Notes: generated from the sequence alone by a model not told the origin. A stretch of DNA of 64,000 nt from Leptoclinus maculatus (GCA_032191485.1 JAVDOI010000011.1:22108887-22172886); one strand, 5' to 3'. Counted from the first letter of the stretch, positions 12,236 to 24,880 are shown. Made by a program: numbers and translations.

Positions 12236-13609
12236 CGTCACGTGTTCCTGGTTGGGAAATAGTTCATTCTTTAATTCTGGTCTCTCTGTATTTGGATCCA
12301 CCTGATTGGTTTAAATGTGTAATTCGCTCATAGTGGCAAATCCACAGGGATTCATCACCTGTGTGTTAGCATCTTTTAGCTCACAGTTTTGGTGTAACGG
12401 TATGCAACTTTGCATTTTTGGTTGAGTCTGAGCGATCTTCAACCTCGTCTCCAGTCAGCAGTTTATTGTTCTGATTAACCCACCTGCCCAGCACCAAACA
12501 GCAGACACACAAAGTTAGCCACCAGCTTAACCCTGTCTCCCACAAAGTTACGTTCACATACAACCAGACTGCACTCCTAAGTAAATTTCAAGGGAAATGT
12601 ATTTTCCTGGGATGACGGTCGCAGTTTCAAATATGTGGTTCTAGTTTTAAATTGAAACAAAATTATTGTTATGGATTATGGACAACACAGCAAGTGGTAG
12701 AGATTTGTGCTGCTACACTGTGTGGAAGTGATACAGTCGATGTAGATCTATATACAATACAATATTTAATTCATCCCAAAATCCGTGTCAAGGCAGCTAT
12801 TAGGGAATTACAGGTTTGTTCTAACAGTACCAATTGAGTAATACAGACTTACACAGAAGAATTAAACTTATGTATAACAACTTTAATAAACCCAGTTAGT
12901 AACACCTACAAAAGTATAGTACTCTGAAAATGTGAGAGCAGACGGCAAAACTGATGTCTTTTGTTTTTTTTCACCAAAAAGTAATTTAACTTTTGAAAGC
13001 CTATTTGGAAGCCCAGCTCCTCCAGGTTGGTCGGTTGGAAGTCAGTTCATTGCGTTGGGCTTGTTGAACATACCTAAAGACATTTGGGGCGTTGTACCGT
13101 ATCTCATTTCCTGACTGTGAAAGGCCAGGATTAGTTTTGTGCTGTGGAACATTAAGGCTGCAGAGATAGAGGCGAACAAGGTGGACGTCTGGATTAACAC
13201 TGGATTAAGTTGTATTGCAGGTCCTTCCAGGTCACTGTGTGTGACTCACCTTCCCCTGGGCAGAAAGGGAGGTTTGTCTGAAAGAGAAGTACTAAAACCA
13301 TACACATACCTTTGGAGTTCACTGCCTTATTCAGCTTGATTTAGTACTTCACTGACACTTGCACACCTCACCACACTCCATGGAAAACCTTCATTACAAT
13401 CCCTGTTGCTACCTGTATTTTCTGACTTTCAAGGTTTCTTATTTTCTTCAAATATGGATGTATAGCAAATTTTATTTTACAAGATAACCTATGAAAATTA
13501 AGATTTCTTCAAATTTGAATAATAAATTTGGCATGGATTATATAATGGTAGATTTCAGGTTTGCTTGGAAAATTTCCTAGAATGTGACAAGATTACAAAA
13601 GCCTCGTGA
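12236..13609. other. Non-coding, nothing recognised
   Basis: No repeat family or exon recognised. Short open frames here lack motifs and splice context. Confidence 0.5.
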
Positions 13610-13617
13610 CCAACATA

Positions 13618-14361
13618 CAGTGGTGGCTGGCCAATAGAGGGCCATGGGGCCTGACCCCACCTTGAGCGCCCCTCCTTGAGCCACAAAAAAATTTAAATAA
13701 AAAATGAATTCCTCTCCGCCTGTCTGTTCGTCCTCTCCGCCTGTCTGCAGGTCTCAGCAGCGCTGGGGCCATGGAGAAATGGCCCAAAAGAGGCGGGTCT
13801 ATGAAGCAGTTTAGCCAATTGCAGATTAAAGATATAAATGAGTGACATACAATTTAGCCAATCAGCGTCCTCAAATAGATTCAGTTTGGGGCCAAATTCG
13901 TTTCGATGGTAAATTAACAGTGAAAACTCATCATAGCTTAATTTAAAATCAGTATTCCTAATTACACTTCATGTTAACTTCTCCTGATCTTTACCTCCCT
14001 ATAACAAGGTCCATAGGGGCATCTCAATATTTTATATATAGAGATATATATATATACTGTGTATATATCTATATATGCATGTGTGTGTTTTATATTATAC
14101 TGAATATTATTATATGATATATATATTTACTGTATATATATTATACTGAATTCCATGTGAGGGTGACTAAAATAAGATGTCCTGACGTGTTTGTCAAAGT
14201 GTTATTTACTGCTTTTTTTCGTGTTGGAATAAATGTTAAATATTTAACTGCAAAGTAGTAATGCGTGTTTGATACTATTTTTTTGCATTAAATCATACTG
14301 GGATGTTTGCTGAAGTTGATAGGATGGCCCTACCTAGAAAATGTTCCACCAGCCGCCACTG
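13618..14361 (+). mobile_element. Non-autonomous hAT element, family A (744 bp)
   Basis: Starts CAGTGGTGGCTGG and ends with its complement CCAGCCGCCACTG, and is flanked by the perfect 8-base duplication CCAACATA (13610-13617 and 14362-14369). Eight-base duplications with CAGTG-type ends are diagnostic of the hAT superfamily. There is no transposase frame, so it was moved by an enzyme made elsewhere. The inner CAATCAGCGTCCTCAAATAG and ATAAATGAGTGACATACAAT blocks match the inverted copy at 53892-55106, of which this is an internally deleted form. A TA-rich zone at about 14030-14145 is the counterpart of the TA array in that copy. Confidence 0.93.
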
Positions 14362-14369
14362 CCAACATA

Positions 14370-16302
14370 TATGCAACTCCTCAGAGAACTCTTTACAGTC
14401 TCTTAAGGGGAGTTGGAAACAACCAAACCTAGATGCACACGCATTGCTTGGACCGCTGTAACAACATGTAAGGAGGAGTTACATTCATGCATAAAAGCTA
14501 ATTTTGCTTTGTTAGGGAGCTACATCAGTCAACTCAGGGCCAGGCATCACTGCTGATCAGGGACGGAGCAAGACTTTGTAAACATTTGGGGCTGAGCCAA
14601 AACCTATTTCCCCATTTATGGCAGCTGTATACAATATTGTTCAAGCCATTGGATAATAGAATGCATATAAATGTGTACATCCTTTCATAAAAAGTGATAG
14701 TTGTCATCGAAAAAAAAATCATCCTGTAGAGCTTCCATGCTGGTATTTGGCATTAACAGCATTATTAATCTTGAAACCTATTTTTGGTGAGTAGAGTTCA
14801 CAGAATTTATTTTTTGCTGGAACATCTTCTACATTTGAATCCACGTGATACAAATCTGGCTGCTCAAAATGAAAATCAAGGATGCAATGCCAAGTAAATG
14901 TGGTTAATACTCTGAATTAGGCCAACAAAAGAATATTTACTCAAGTATATTGGATTTCTTTCAGGAATAGCGTAGTAGTAGTCGTAGCACCATAGAACAA
15001 TGGACATTTTCACCAGCAATAGAACAAGAAAAACATTTGGGGCAACAGTGATGTTGAATCTGTTTTCCACTGTTATGCATGACATCAACTCTTTACAGGT
15101 GAAAAACAAAAACAACAGGAGTTTGTACTGGATCACACGCTATGATTATATTGTCACAGTACAGTTCCACAGAAGTTCAAAAGCATACAAGAGTAGGAAG
15201 AGGTAGTGGTTGTAGAATCCCAATATGTTGAGTAAAGTACATTTAATACATGTACTAAGTAGCAATTTAAAATTATTGCTACGTTTTTATTGTAAAAAAA
15301 ATTGCAATAAAATCTAAAATACTCAAACAGGTAAAAAAGGACAGAAGTTTTTTCATCGCATCAGTAAATATGAGACAGGGCATTACGCACTATGATCATA
15401 TTTCCTTTTACTTTAATTGCATTTTTACTCAAACAGAACTCCACTTTCATTAGCAATTATAGCCGAGGACACATCTGAAATGCCTGTCAAACCATCACCT
15501 GTAATCGTCCCTTCAGATGGCTCTCTGGTTAAAATTAGACCATAATTGAACATAATGACCTGCCTGTGCCTTCTGTAGATGTCACTTAGTATAATAGTAT
15601 ACTTTTTTTGTGAGATAGTGTCTCTAACTGACTGCTCCAGCCGTCTTAAATTAACCATTAGCAATGCCTATCATGATAAGAGGTTCCTCTGAAAAAGAAA
15701 CACAGCTCAGTCACTTTCAAGCAACAGAGACAAGAAACTATGTATGATTGTGAGTCTTTATAAAAATCTTCTCTTTTTAATGCTGAGAACCAAAGGCTGA
15801 GGGAGTCCCAACATTATCAGAGGTAGTGCGGAGGGGGGTGGGGGGACTGCCAGACTTGAATCGTGGTTGGTGTCTTCACCCTTAAATTAAGCCACAGGGG
15901 TGTCTCATGAACACATTCTTAAGAAATAAATACCTGGCCAGCAATTTGAAAAGTCAATTAACTCTGCTTGTAGCAGTGTACTTATTTTAGCTAGCAAGTT
16001 TTCCCTGACTTAATGTGATTTAAAATGAATGATGCGCATCCATGGTATTTCCTCTTTGACCTTGGGCACATCAAGTCTGTTGACAAAGCCTACAACTCTG
16101 TCTAATTTGCATATGCAATTACAGTGTGGGCAAAATTAATTTACCAAGAACATGTATTAATAAGCTACCAGGTGTAAATGTAAAGCCCATGGATCAGATA
16201 TCATTACCCAGATAAAAGATCTGTTTTTTAACACCAGGTGTAAACAAGGCCATTTCTATGCTTTCTTCTGATGATAATTGCATAAGACAATGCATAGACA
16301 AA
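14370..16302. other. Non-coding, nothing firm recognised
   Basis: A sequence near 14559 (CAGGGACGGAGCAAGAC) resembles a hAT-type end, but no partner end or flanking duplication was found. The remainder has no recognisable repeat or exon. The other terminus of the hAT B fragment at 16303 was sought in this interval and not seen. Confidence 0.4.
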
Positions 16303-16984
16303 GACAAAGTTAATCCTCCTTTCTTTGTTAACAAAAGTCAGTAACTCCCAAATCCATTCCTCCTCCTCCTTCAGCCATTGAGTGTTAAAAAAAACAAAGC
16401 TAGGTAAAACAAAAAAAGAATCTACACCAAGCAAAACGCAAAAAATGTCATAACTTCTCTTACATATGTTTCAACCTAAACTCTTACTAAATACTAAGAT
16501 CTGCTAGCTAGCTTTCTGTTTGACAAAAGTCACGCTGGCCCACTGACCAATCACGGCGCACGTTAATGCAGGCGTACTTAGGAGGCTACCTCGGTACCAC
16601 TGGCACGTCAAAGAATACTCCCAACATGTCAAACTAAAGATCTGATTGGTTGAAGACTATGACAATCAACAATATCGTCCCCATTTACTTAAACTGCAAA
16701 GGCTCTCTAGCGGGCATCGGGCCTCTCTCCTTACATAGAGAAATAGGGGCTGAATCTGATTGGATAAAAGCTCTACTTAAAACAAGCTGTGCTGGAAGCA
16801 GCGCTGCAGGCTGGAAGCAGAGCAACAGAGGAGCTGTGCAATGAGAAAATAAGCTGATGGGAAACAAAATTATAATACATGTAGTGTATTTGTGAAAAAT
16901 TATTAAATTATAAAATAGCTATACCTTTGTGATTCTGTTTCGGCCAGCAGAGAAGGGTTAGCTGGCCCTGACGGCCCACCACTG
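16303..16984 (-). mobile_element. hAT element, family B, truncated copy
   Basis: Its right edge ends ACGGCCCACCACTG at 16984, the same terminus (in reverse) as the complete copy starting at 55139. The two copies align through a long, nearly identical segment (CTCTAGCGGGCATCGGGCC, AAATAGGGGCTGAATCTGAT). Similarity stops at about 16303, and neither the opposite terminus nor a second copy of the flanking GGATGCAC is found, so this copy has lost one end. The short reading frame intact in the other copy (starting ATGGCTGAAGGAGG) is shifted here by one extra T. Confidence 0.85.
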
Positions 16985-17072
16985 GGATGCACTAGGACAG
17001 TGCACTGAGGCAGAGCACAGAGTCATGGTCACACGAGTTTTGCTCAGAGCACACAATCAACTGTAGACAAGT

Positions 17073-17285
17073 AAGTTACATGCATGGTGTCTTTTCAAAA
17101 TAAACTACCATCTTCACAGGAATATTAGGGTAACAAAATTACCTAGATAGGTTTAGGAAAAGAGCATGGTTGACATTAACTTCACTGACTACCAAGTGTC
17201 AAACAATGTCACATGACTAACGTGAGTATATGAAGAAAGTATTCGTGGTGAACAAACACTCCTTAGGTGAAACAATGGGTACAGA
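17073..17285 (+). repeat. Dispersed fish repeat, partial copy
   Basis: Contains GTTACATGCATGGTGTCTTT, TCAAAATAAACTACC, TCTTCACAGGAA, GGTTTAGGAAAAGAGCATGG and a diverged core. The block order matches 26936-27235 and 61938-62195. Confidence 0.6.
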
Positions 17286-18371
17286 TAGTTCCACTTCAAT
17301 ACATGGAAGTCCCCTCTTTGATAGATTGACATCACTCAAGGATGAAAGTCCCCTCTTGGCAATTTCTTTAAAATAAATGAATAAGCATATTTCCAGTAAT
17401 AATCTGGGAAAAGACCTTGAAAAGTAAATTATCTATTCTATTTTTAGTTTATATTTAAAATGACCAGACACAAAGGTCCACACTGTGTTAGAGAAATGTT
17501 AGTCTACTCTTGTTGATGTAGACATGCATGTGTGTGTGTGTGTTCTTGTATCGTGGGGTTCTCTCTGAAGGCTTCCATGTGCTATGCTATTCCATATCAT
17601 AACTTTGTGTACATGTTTTAGAATGCTTGCAGTCATAATGTAAACCTTGCATTTATGTTTCCACTGAGAGTGCACAGAATCTATACCTCTGTCATCCCAC
17701 TTTTTTTGGGTCAGGTGATGATAAAGATCACCCTCAGAGCTAATATCCCTTCCTGTTTAAAGGCCTGCAAAGGAAACAGCACCTTTATCCTCTTTTCACA
17801 GTTAACCTTTACAGTGACTTTTACATGCTTGAAGCTAGTCCTACTTAACAGTGTGGCCTGCAGGAAAGAGAATCGCTAACCTTGGCTAACTGGCGTGCTC
17901 AATTAATAACACTGATTGTCCTTCATGCATAAATAGTAAACGAAAGTAAATTAAACTCAGCTTACGAAGGATTTCTTACCATCTGCCGAATAGCTTTTTC
18001 TCTTTGTGTGTGTGTGTGTTTGTGAACCTCCACCCAACAAATCATAGACTACAAGGGAAACATAGGGGAGATAATCGGTGTGAATCATCTGCGAGTTTCA
18101 GATCTGAGCTGGCAGTTCATTGAATTCATGAAGATGATCTGTAATTACTGCTCCGCCAAAAAATAATGAATTAGGAAAAGTATTTCATCTGCATCTTCCA
18201 GGAGCAATATTACTGATCTTCTGTGCTGGCAGATCATCTCGCTAGATTCATTATGTAGTCATATTATCAAGGTAAAAGTAACATGAAATGAGATGAAAAC
18301 AAAATGACTGCTAATATAACAACTCAACGCTGGACTAACAGCTGGAATATTTCTAAAGAAAAAAAAATGTA
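17286..18371. other. Non-coding; candidate conserved block near 18040-18270
   Basis: A TG run lies at about 17528-17542 and another near 18006-18020. The block around 18040-18270 is free of recognised repeats and contains TGTAATTACTG, AATAATGAATTA and an inverted 10-base pair (AGATGATCTG at 18132 and CAGATCATCT at 18230). That pattern is compatible with a developmental enhancer, but nothing in the sequence proves it. Confidence 0.35.
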
Positions 18372-18735
18372 TGCATACAGTCTCTTTTCAAAATATAAAA
18401 AAAAACTTTTAAAGTAGGTTTACTTTCGTTTTAGGTTTAGTTAGTCAGGTAAAAGCAACACAAATACTTGGGTAGGATTAGGAAAAGGTTGTTGTTTGGG
18501 TTAAAATAAGTACGCTTGTTACGTTTGTTTCGTAAGTGGTGTTGATTAAGTACGGAAGTTGCGTGACAGAACTCTAACCCGGGTGAAAGTCCTGTGTTTG
18601 TTTGACCCATTTCACCTTTTAGTTTCTGTGTCTAATAATGACACGGATGGGTGTACATTGGAGTTAGTTAAAAGTCGTGTGCGTTCCATACGGATGCTAA
18701 AGGGTGCCTTGGTGTGTCGTGACACTGAGGGCCAC
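18372..18735 (+). repeat. Dispersed fish repeat, partial copy
   Basis: Block order is GTCTCTTTTCAAAATA, GGATTAGGAAAAGGTTGTTG, TTTGGGTTAAAATAAGTACG, then GGGTGAAAGTCCTGTGTTTG, TTTGACCCATTTCACC and GGAGTTAGTTAAAAG. The end part matches 27110-27190. Confidence 0.6.
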
Positions 18736-20560
18736 TCACCAAACATTGGTATTGTACCGTGAACGGATCCCGCCCCGGGGAAAGCGGGACAGGCTTGCGC
18801 ACCTAACACGGTGGTCACTCCTTACGGCTGTCCTTCCCGCGTGAGTTAGTTTCCTCATGGAGGTATCAGAAGAATACCGTAGGCCTTTTATCTCACCCCG
18901 TAGCTGAATCGTTAAGAGATTTCGGAATTATTGTCTTCCTGAGTCTTTTACGGCTACGCCCATGGCGCTCTCAGTAGGATGTAACCCTAACACCCAGTAT
19001 GAATAGTTATGTAGAACGTCTGTACTTTACTATTGCCTATTGTGAACTTTTCACCATTTTATGACTAACACTGCCAAGTCTTCACCCAGGGTACTCACCT
19101 TTAAGTTCCTCTGGTAGAGTCAGTCGTCACTTCTGTATCACACGGTTGATGGACAGGGGAAGAGGGTCAAATTGTTCTAAACAAACAGAGTCTCTAGTTT
19201 GGGTCCAGTCACTTACAAAGGGTAAGGCTGTGGTTTTATTAAAGTTTATCCAAAGTGTCGTGGAACAAGAATCTACAAACTCAATCGTAATCAGTTAAGC
19301 AACAGTACATTTATTATCAGAGTATTTTGTCCAGCAGTTAAACGTGCACACAATAAGCGTGTCAAAGACCGCGAATAAAAGGCGCTTAAACAGAGTGCGC
19401 GTCAGATTTTGTAGTCTCTTAGGGAGCAATGTGATTGGATTATAGGAGTTGGAGGCGGCTCTTGGTTTGAAATTTTTGAGAGCCTCATTGGAGCACAGGG
19501 ATGTCCATCCCTCCAGGCTCACGGAATCCCACCTCCAGCACAGCGTTATCAGTATGTGTGCATGTTGTATATCAGTCTCTTGCAGTGAGCAAGAGACAGG
19601 GTGCAGGTATCTAAGTCAGGGTGCATCTATCTAAGTCAGTGTCCTTTTAAGGGTTTACTTTTTGGTGTTTACTGGCAGTTGAAACTAGTGATGAAACAGG
19701 AAATGTCTGTTTCCTGTTGTGCAGCCTACAAATATGGGCATAATATGCTTGAGCTAAACCTTCAATGTGTCACAGTACTTTTCCATCGTGCAGCCAGGCG
19801 CTAGATTGCCCTAACTGGAGTATTTAACCTTCTGTGTAACTTCATACTTTTCTTAGCAATGAGCATGCAAAGTGTATAATGTAAAATCATAAGCTTAACC
19901 GAACTAGTTCGTGTGTATGTGTTTTGTGTTTAACCAGTACCAGTTATTATTTTACAATAAAAGCAATCACATAAAACAATTTACATTCAATGAAACTAAT
20001 GCTGACACTCCTGCTTGTTTTCAGGGTCTCTCAGTCAGCTCTCACTGAGTTTTTTTTAATTTTTCTTCTTTTTCATGCCGTCTTCTCTCCCATCTCTGAG
20101 TGGGGAAGACAGCAGAAGGGTGTTCTACTCCCCGCTGAGGGGGCAAGACCCCTAAGGGTCTATTAAGGAAGTCTCTCCCAGTATCTACGCTGGGGAAAAA
20201 GGAAGGGGTATCTCACAGTTTTTCTGCTTCTTTTATACTACTCTGATTCTAGTACCTCCCCTAATCACATGCGTCACACATACAGGAGGCATCTTGTACG
20301 AGAGTTAGCAACAGAATGTAACTGGTTGTAACTGGTTTGGTCCTGTTAGAACCAGAAGCGCTTTATAAGGCTCAAGTGACTATGTTACATGAAGTGTCTA
20401 AGCAGTTTATATGTTAAATCACTTCTATCATGAAATAAAACAGCTTATATTTTACGATGGTTATAAAAAGTGTAATCAAGTTATATATTGTGATGGTTAG
20501 ATAAGTTAGATGTGATGATTATACTTTTATATTTCTCTATGATCTCTTAACAGTATTTAA
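18736..20560 (-). other. Possible old retrovirus-like LTR and leader region
   Basis: On the minus strand there is a promoter-like segment with a CCAATCACATTG box near 19430, AATAAA signals near 19310 and 19240, and GAGGAACTTAAAGGTGAGTA near 19100, which resembles a splice donor in a leader. Another TTTGGTGAGTGG lies near 18740. No primer-binding site, TG...CA boundary, flanking duplication or gag/pol frame was found, so this is only a suspicion. It could equally be unrelated unique sequence. Confidence 0.25.
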
Positions 20561-22631
20561 GGAGTTGGGAGTGAGAATGAGTTGATTTGACCTACAACTT
20601 GGTTACACATATTATATATTTTATGAATATATTTGTATAAATCTAGTTTTTTTGTCACAAGGGGGGAAAAAGCCACAGTCCTTGACTTTCATTTAACTTA
20701 ATTTGAGCCCAATTTTAATATATGAATCCAAATAAATGCAGTGATCAATAGTTTTATATCTGCTAACTAGCAATGTGTTTTTTCCCAAGGATATTCCACT
20801 TCATATCGCCTAAGGGCTGTTTGCTTGTACATATTACATTCAGCATATCTTATGAATGTAAGTATAATAATAAAATGCATAATAAGGTATAATTGCCTGC
20901 TCCTATCTGCGCCTTTGCACAATTTGTTTTCCCATTGAGGTGAGCGGAGCAATGCTCAGTAAATGCTTTGAAAAGGCTTTATTTGAGTATTCTGGACCTG
21001 AAGCAGAGTGCAGTATCCTTGTTACTTCCCATTTAGTCCTTAATTGGAACCTTCACCTGCTGCTAATTGCATTGAAGTACTGAGGATGGCTGAGTTTTCC
21101 ACACAAACTGGAGAAGTTGCATTTTGTGTTTGGCATTTAGGTACATATTGTATCTTTTTTGAGGTTGTTTAATCTCAAGTAAATAACAGTAAGTTTGTAA
21201 CATTTATGGCAGGAATCGTGAGTATAAAAGAGCTTAATTGTACTATGAAATTAGGAGGTGTAGTGATCTTATTGCAATTTCTGTAACTCTAAGTATGCTT
21301 CAGAATACCTGACAATGTAGGCTGCTTGTTCAAATGCAAGGCCACCATAAAGATGCCCTGTGGAGTTTTCTAGTAAATTAACACAGCTAATGTTTACGTG
21401 AAGTGATACTCACCAAGACTTTGAAGCCTAGCAAGCGTGCTGAATGCATGAAAACGTCTGCCGAACTGTCCACACGTGTACCAATGTGCACAATGGGAAT
21501 CTCACTACTTTGGTCCACTCAATGTGTGTCAACATATTTCACTCTGGACTGCTGCAAATGAGGCTAAAAACTGACTGTTGTGTGGGCTACATACAGGTAA
21601 TAACTGGGACATCCCAGTTATTACCTGTAAATGCATCGGCAGCTGTGGATGCACAAAAGATGTGATTAGTGGTTGATTTACACACAATTCATGCAGATGC
21701 TCTGAAATATTTTATGAGAGATACAACATGGGGACAGAATACAGGAACAACACAGAGAAGGGTAGAATGAAGATGTAGAGATGGCAGGAAGGAGACAATA
21801 TAGAGACAAAATACAGGTGTGTCTTCCATGTACTTAAACTCTTCCAGCTCGAAAAATAGCTTTATAGACTTTTAAAAATGTATTCTTTTTTTAATTCAAT
21901 TCTTTTCACTTTGATGGAAGCACAACTAGAACGAGAGAAACACATTTATGAGGAGAAACAAAGGGAGAATAAAAGAAACAATGACACCCGACCGGAGAGA
22001 GAGGAAGTCTTTCACAGTCATTTCAGACTCGCCCAAGGGCACAGTGAAATCCTCTCTCTCTCTCTCTCTTATTGCAACTCCCAGCATGCAACGGTCACTT
22101 TTTTCCCTGACAATCTGCTTCACTCTGGGCTAGAAATTAACATACATGCACACACACGGCCACATGAGGCGACTGACTGGGAAATTAACTCAGTGTCTGG
22201 GGCTCTGATTCCTTTTCACGGAAGCAGGAAAATGATAATGACAGAACACGAGGAAACGACGTGATTGATGGACAGTGGGCCTTCATCTATAGCTTTTCTT
22301 TTTATCTTTTGCTCCCTGGACTCTGAATACAGTAAAAATGTCTTATGCAAAAAGTTATGTTGAGAACACGTTTAACCTTCTAGGCCTCCCACTGTCACCT
22401 CACTAATCCTAACACCTTCAACTAGTAAACTGGTAGCAAGGGGTTTACTTTGCGTATTGTTTTCAATGTGTTTCTTTTAGTGTATGCTTGGTATGTTGTG
22501 GTGTCTAAACAATGGCCAGGTCTTGGGCAATAACAGGTCTTGGGCAAATGGGAACATTAGTTATTGATGGTAAATCAACTTGTTCTTGAATCGTACTTTC
22601 ACCAGACAAAGCGCTTTTAAACTACATGTTA
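20561..22631. other. Non-coding; contains a perfect hairpin
   Basis: Mostly AT-rich, apparently single-copy sequence. The one structural feature is the 18-base inverted repeat at 21592-21629. A (CT)n run lies near 22053-22070. No exon recognised. Confidence 0.45.
21592..21629. repeat. Perfect hairpin, 18-bp arms with a 2-nt loop
   Basis: TACAGGTAATAACTGGGA is followed by CA and then its exact reverse complement. The pairing stops cleanly on both sides. It belongs to no element I recognise, and nothing T-rich follows it that would suggest a terminator. Confidence 0.95.
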
Positions 22632-22795
22632 TCATTCAGCCATTCATTCATACACTGATGACAGGGGCTACCATGCAAGGTGCCACCTGCCCATCATGAC
22701 TATCTAACCATTGATACACCGCAAGGAGCAATTTGGAGTCAGGTGTGTTACCCACGGACTAGAGGAGCCCGGGATCAACACGACCTGGTGCTGGT
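22632..22795 (-). repeat. tRNA-derived SINE-like fragment
   Basis: In reverse complement it contains a B-box-like GTTGATCCCGGGCTCCTCTA, then ACTCCAAATTGCTCC, GGTTAGATAGTCATGATG, GGTGGCACCTTGCATGG and ATCAGTGTATGAATG. I recognise this order from a widespread fish repeat. The A-box end is not preserved. Confidence 0.5.
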
Positions 22796-24880
22796 ATGAT
22801 TGAGCTCAGTGTTGGTTTGATTTTAAATTCAGTTTTCGGATGGACGCGGACAGAAGCTCAACCAAAATACGTGTCAGTTATCTATTATTGTCAATCACGT
22901 TTCCATAAATTGCGCTCTCCACATTCTCCTCTCCCTGTACTCACACTTCCCTGCCATCTTCCCTCAGACCAAACATCTTGAACCAATCAAATTGTTTTAT
23001 ATATTTATTTAATGAATAGACGTATGTATTTATTCTTTCCATGCACTGGTTTGCCGGACACAAGCATATTACTTGAAGCCTGACAAGATGGATCTTTGTG
23101 CGATTGTGCTATTCTTGCGTGATCTCGTGAGAATCCCGCTGCCGTGCAAGGTTAACGGAAACGCACACATGTGGCTAAGAGTAAATACAGGTCTCTTAAA
23201 TCACAATGTCTGATGCAAAACACAGAAGTCCCACTCTAAATTAAAGGGCTGGGGGGGACAGTGGAGGACTAGGGGAAACAATAACATCAAGAGGGACTGA
23301 ACCGCCACAGGGCTTTCAGTCAGTTTAATAAGGTTTACTGATCCGTCTCACCTCATTAAATTTGACGGATGCTTTTGGCATCTTATATTAATCTTCATGA
23401 GAGCAAAACTTAGCTTAGAGGCAAAACATCATGAGCCCAGCAGGTCAAACCTTTTTGTTTTTATTCAAACGGATGAATGCAACCTGGGCAGGTCGTAACT
23501 TGCTGTCTTCCACTAACGAGATGTGTTGGTGGACACAAAGGGCTGCAGGGTCTTGTTATGTTACAAGACCCTGATGGTGGTGGTTGGGTTCTCCGAACCG
23601 CATTGCTAGTGTGAACAAGTGAATTTAACTGCTTCTAGGGTCAGGGTTTTGGGCGACAACGGGAACTGATACACACCAGCATGTGTCTTGTACCCAATTA
23701 GCAGCAGATGGACGGAAGGATCTCTGGATTAGCAGTTTACGGACAGGATTGCCTGCTGAGGGAGTCTGACTTTTGAACAATCAAACCATTCCATTGTGCC
23801 CAGCGAAGAGAAAACAATTGAGACAATCAGTCACAATGTTGTGAAAAAAATGTGTTTTTCCCCCAAAAAAAGACAAATTAGTGGATTCATTTGGCAATGA
23901 CATCAGATTAGACCAAATTAAATACTTAAGTGACGTGCATGTAGCACCTGCACTCACCCCTCTCCACACATCATACACAGAACCAGCCTTGACCTCAGCT
24001 GCCATTGGTGTTACTGAGAGGAGTTTGGTGAATGAGCTCTCGCTCTTGTCCAGGCCTGCGGCTTTCAATTCCACTTAGGACATGTCAGTTGAGCCTGTAA
24101 ATGCCATTATAGCCTTAAGAAAAAGAGAGAGTTGTAATGGCGGGACTGCGCCAAAGTGAATGACACTGGAGTGGCCTGTTACTTGTGTGGCACTTTAGTG
24201 TTATGAAGCCGTTTACAATTCACCAACATAACTGAGCCATTAGAACAGGACCAGAGTGTATCACTGTTGCTCTGCCGTCATGTAGGGGGGGGTGAAACAG
24301 GCTGTACTCAGGAACCAGCTGTATTTGTTGATGAGCAGAAGTGGAAATTGTTGGCCATATGCTCTGACTGCAAGGAATGTCATTTTTAGTAAACTGACTG
24401 TATTCATTTATCATAACTAATATTTTCCTGCTGAACTTGTTACAGCTGGTAGAATAAATGCATTACTTACTTTGTCATTTAGGGATGGCAGGAGTGAAAA
24501 TGTTTTTCAGGAAGAAACTTTCGAGCACAAATGTCGCATTAAGCACAAATTTTCCTGTTGTTTTCACGGAACATTGAACTTGCTCTTGTATTCACAATGT
24601 TGGGAACATAAGGGGAAACACAGTTGAAGAATGCTTTCTTTCATTTAACTTTTGTTTTGCTAAGTGTCTCTGCAGGTTTTAAAAGCCAAATTTGATCAAT
24701 GAAAAGTTTTTTAATGCTTCCGCAAAATCATAAAGGTCAGCACAACAACCAATATATAATGTTACAACAGGGTTGTAAAGATAAATATTTCTATTAAGTT
24801 TAGCTAATGAAAGCAGTAAAATTATAAATGTGCATAATAAAAAAGAACACAAGGCATTTCATAGTTGAAGGTCAACAGAC
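22796..24880. other. Non-coding, mostly single-copy
   Basis: An imperfect stem at 23546-23573 pairs CAGGGTCTTGT with ACAAGACCCTG across a 6-base loop. The block at about 23290-23440 is non-repetitive and AT-balanced. No exon recognised. Confidence 0.45.

Noticed and set aside
14559..14590. Another hAT end (CAGGGACGGAGCAAGAC)
   Set aside because: No partner terminus and no 8-base duplication found nearby.
16650..16844. Small frame with the same first 50 codons in both hAT B copies (also minus strand 55275-55466)
   Set aside because: Shared because the two element copies are nearly identical in DNA. It lies antisense to the element's likely coding strand and over CCAAT-type promoter-like sequence, so no protein is claimed.
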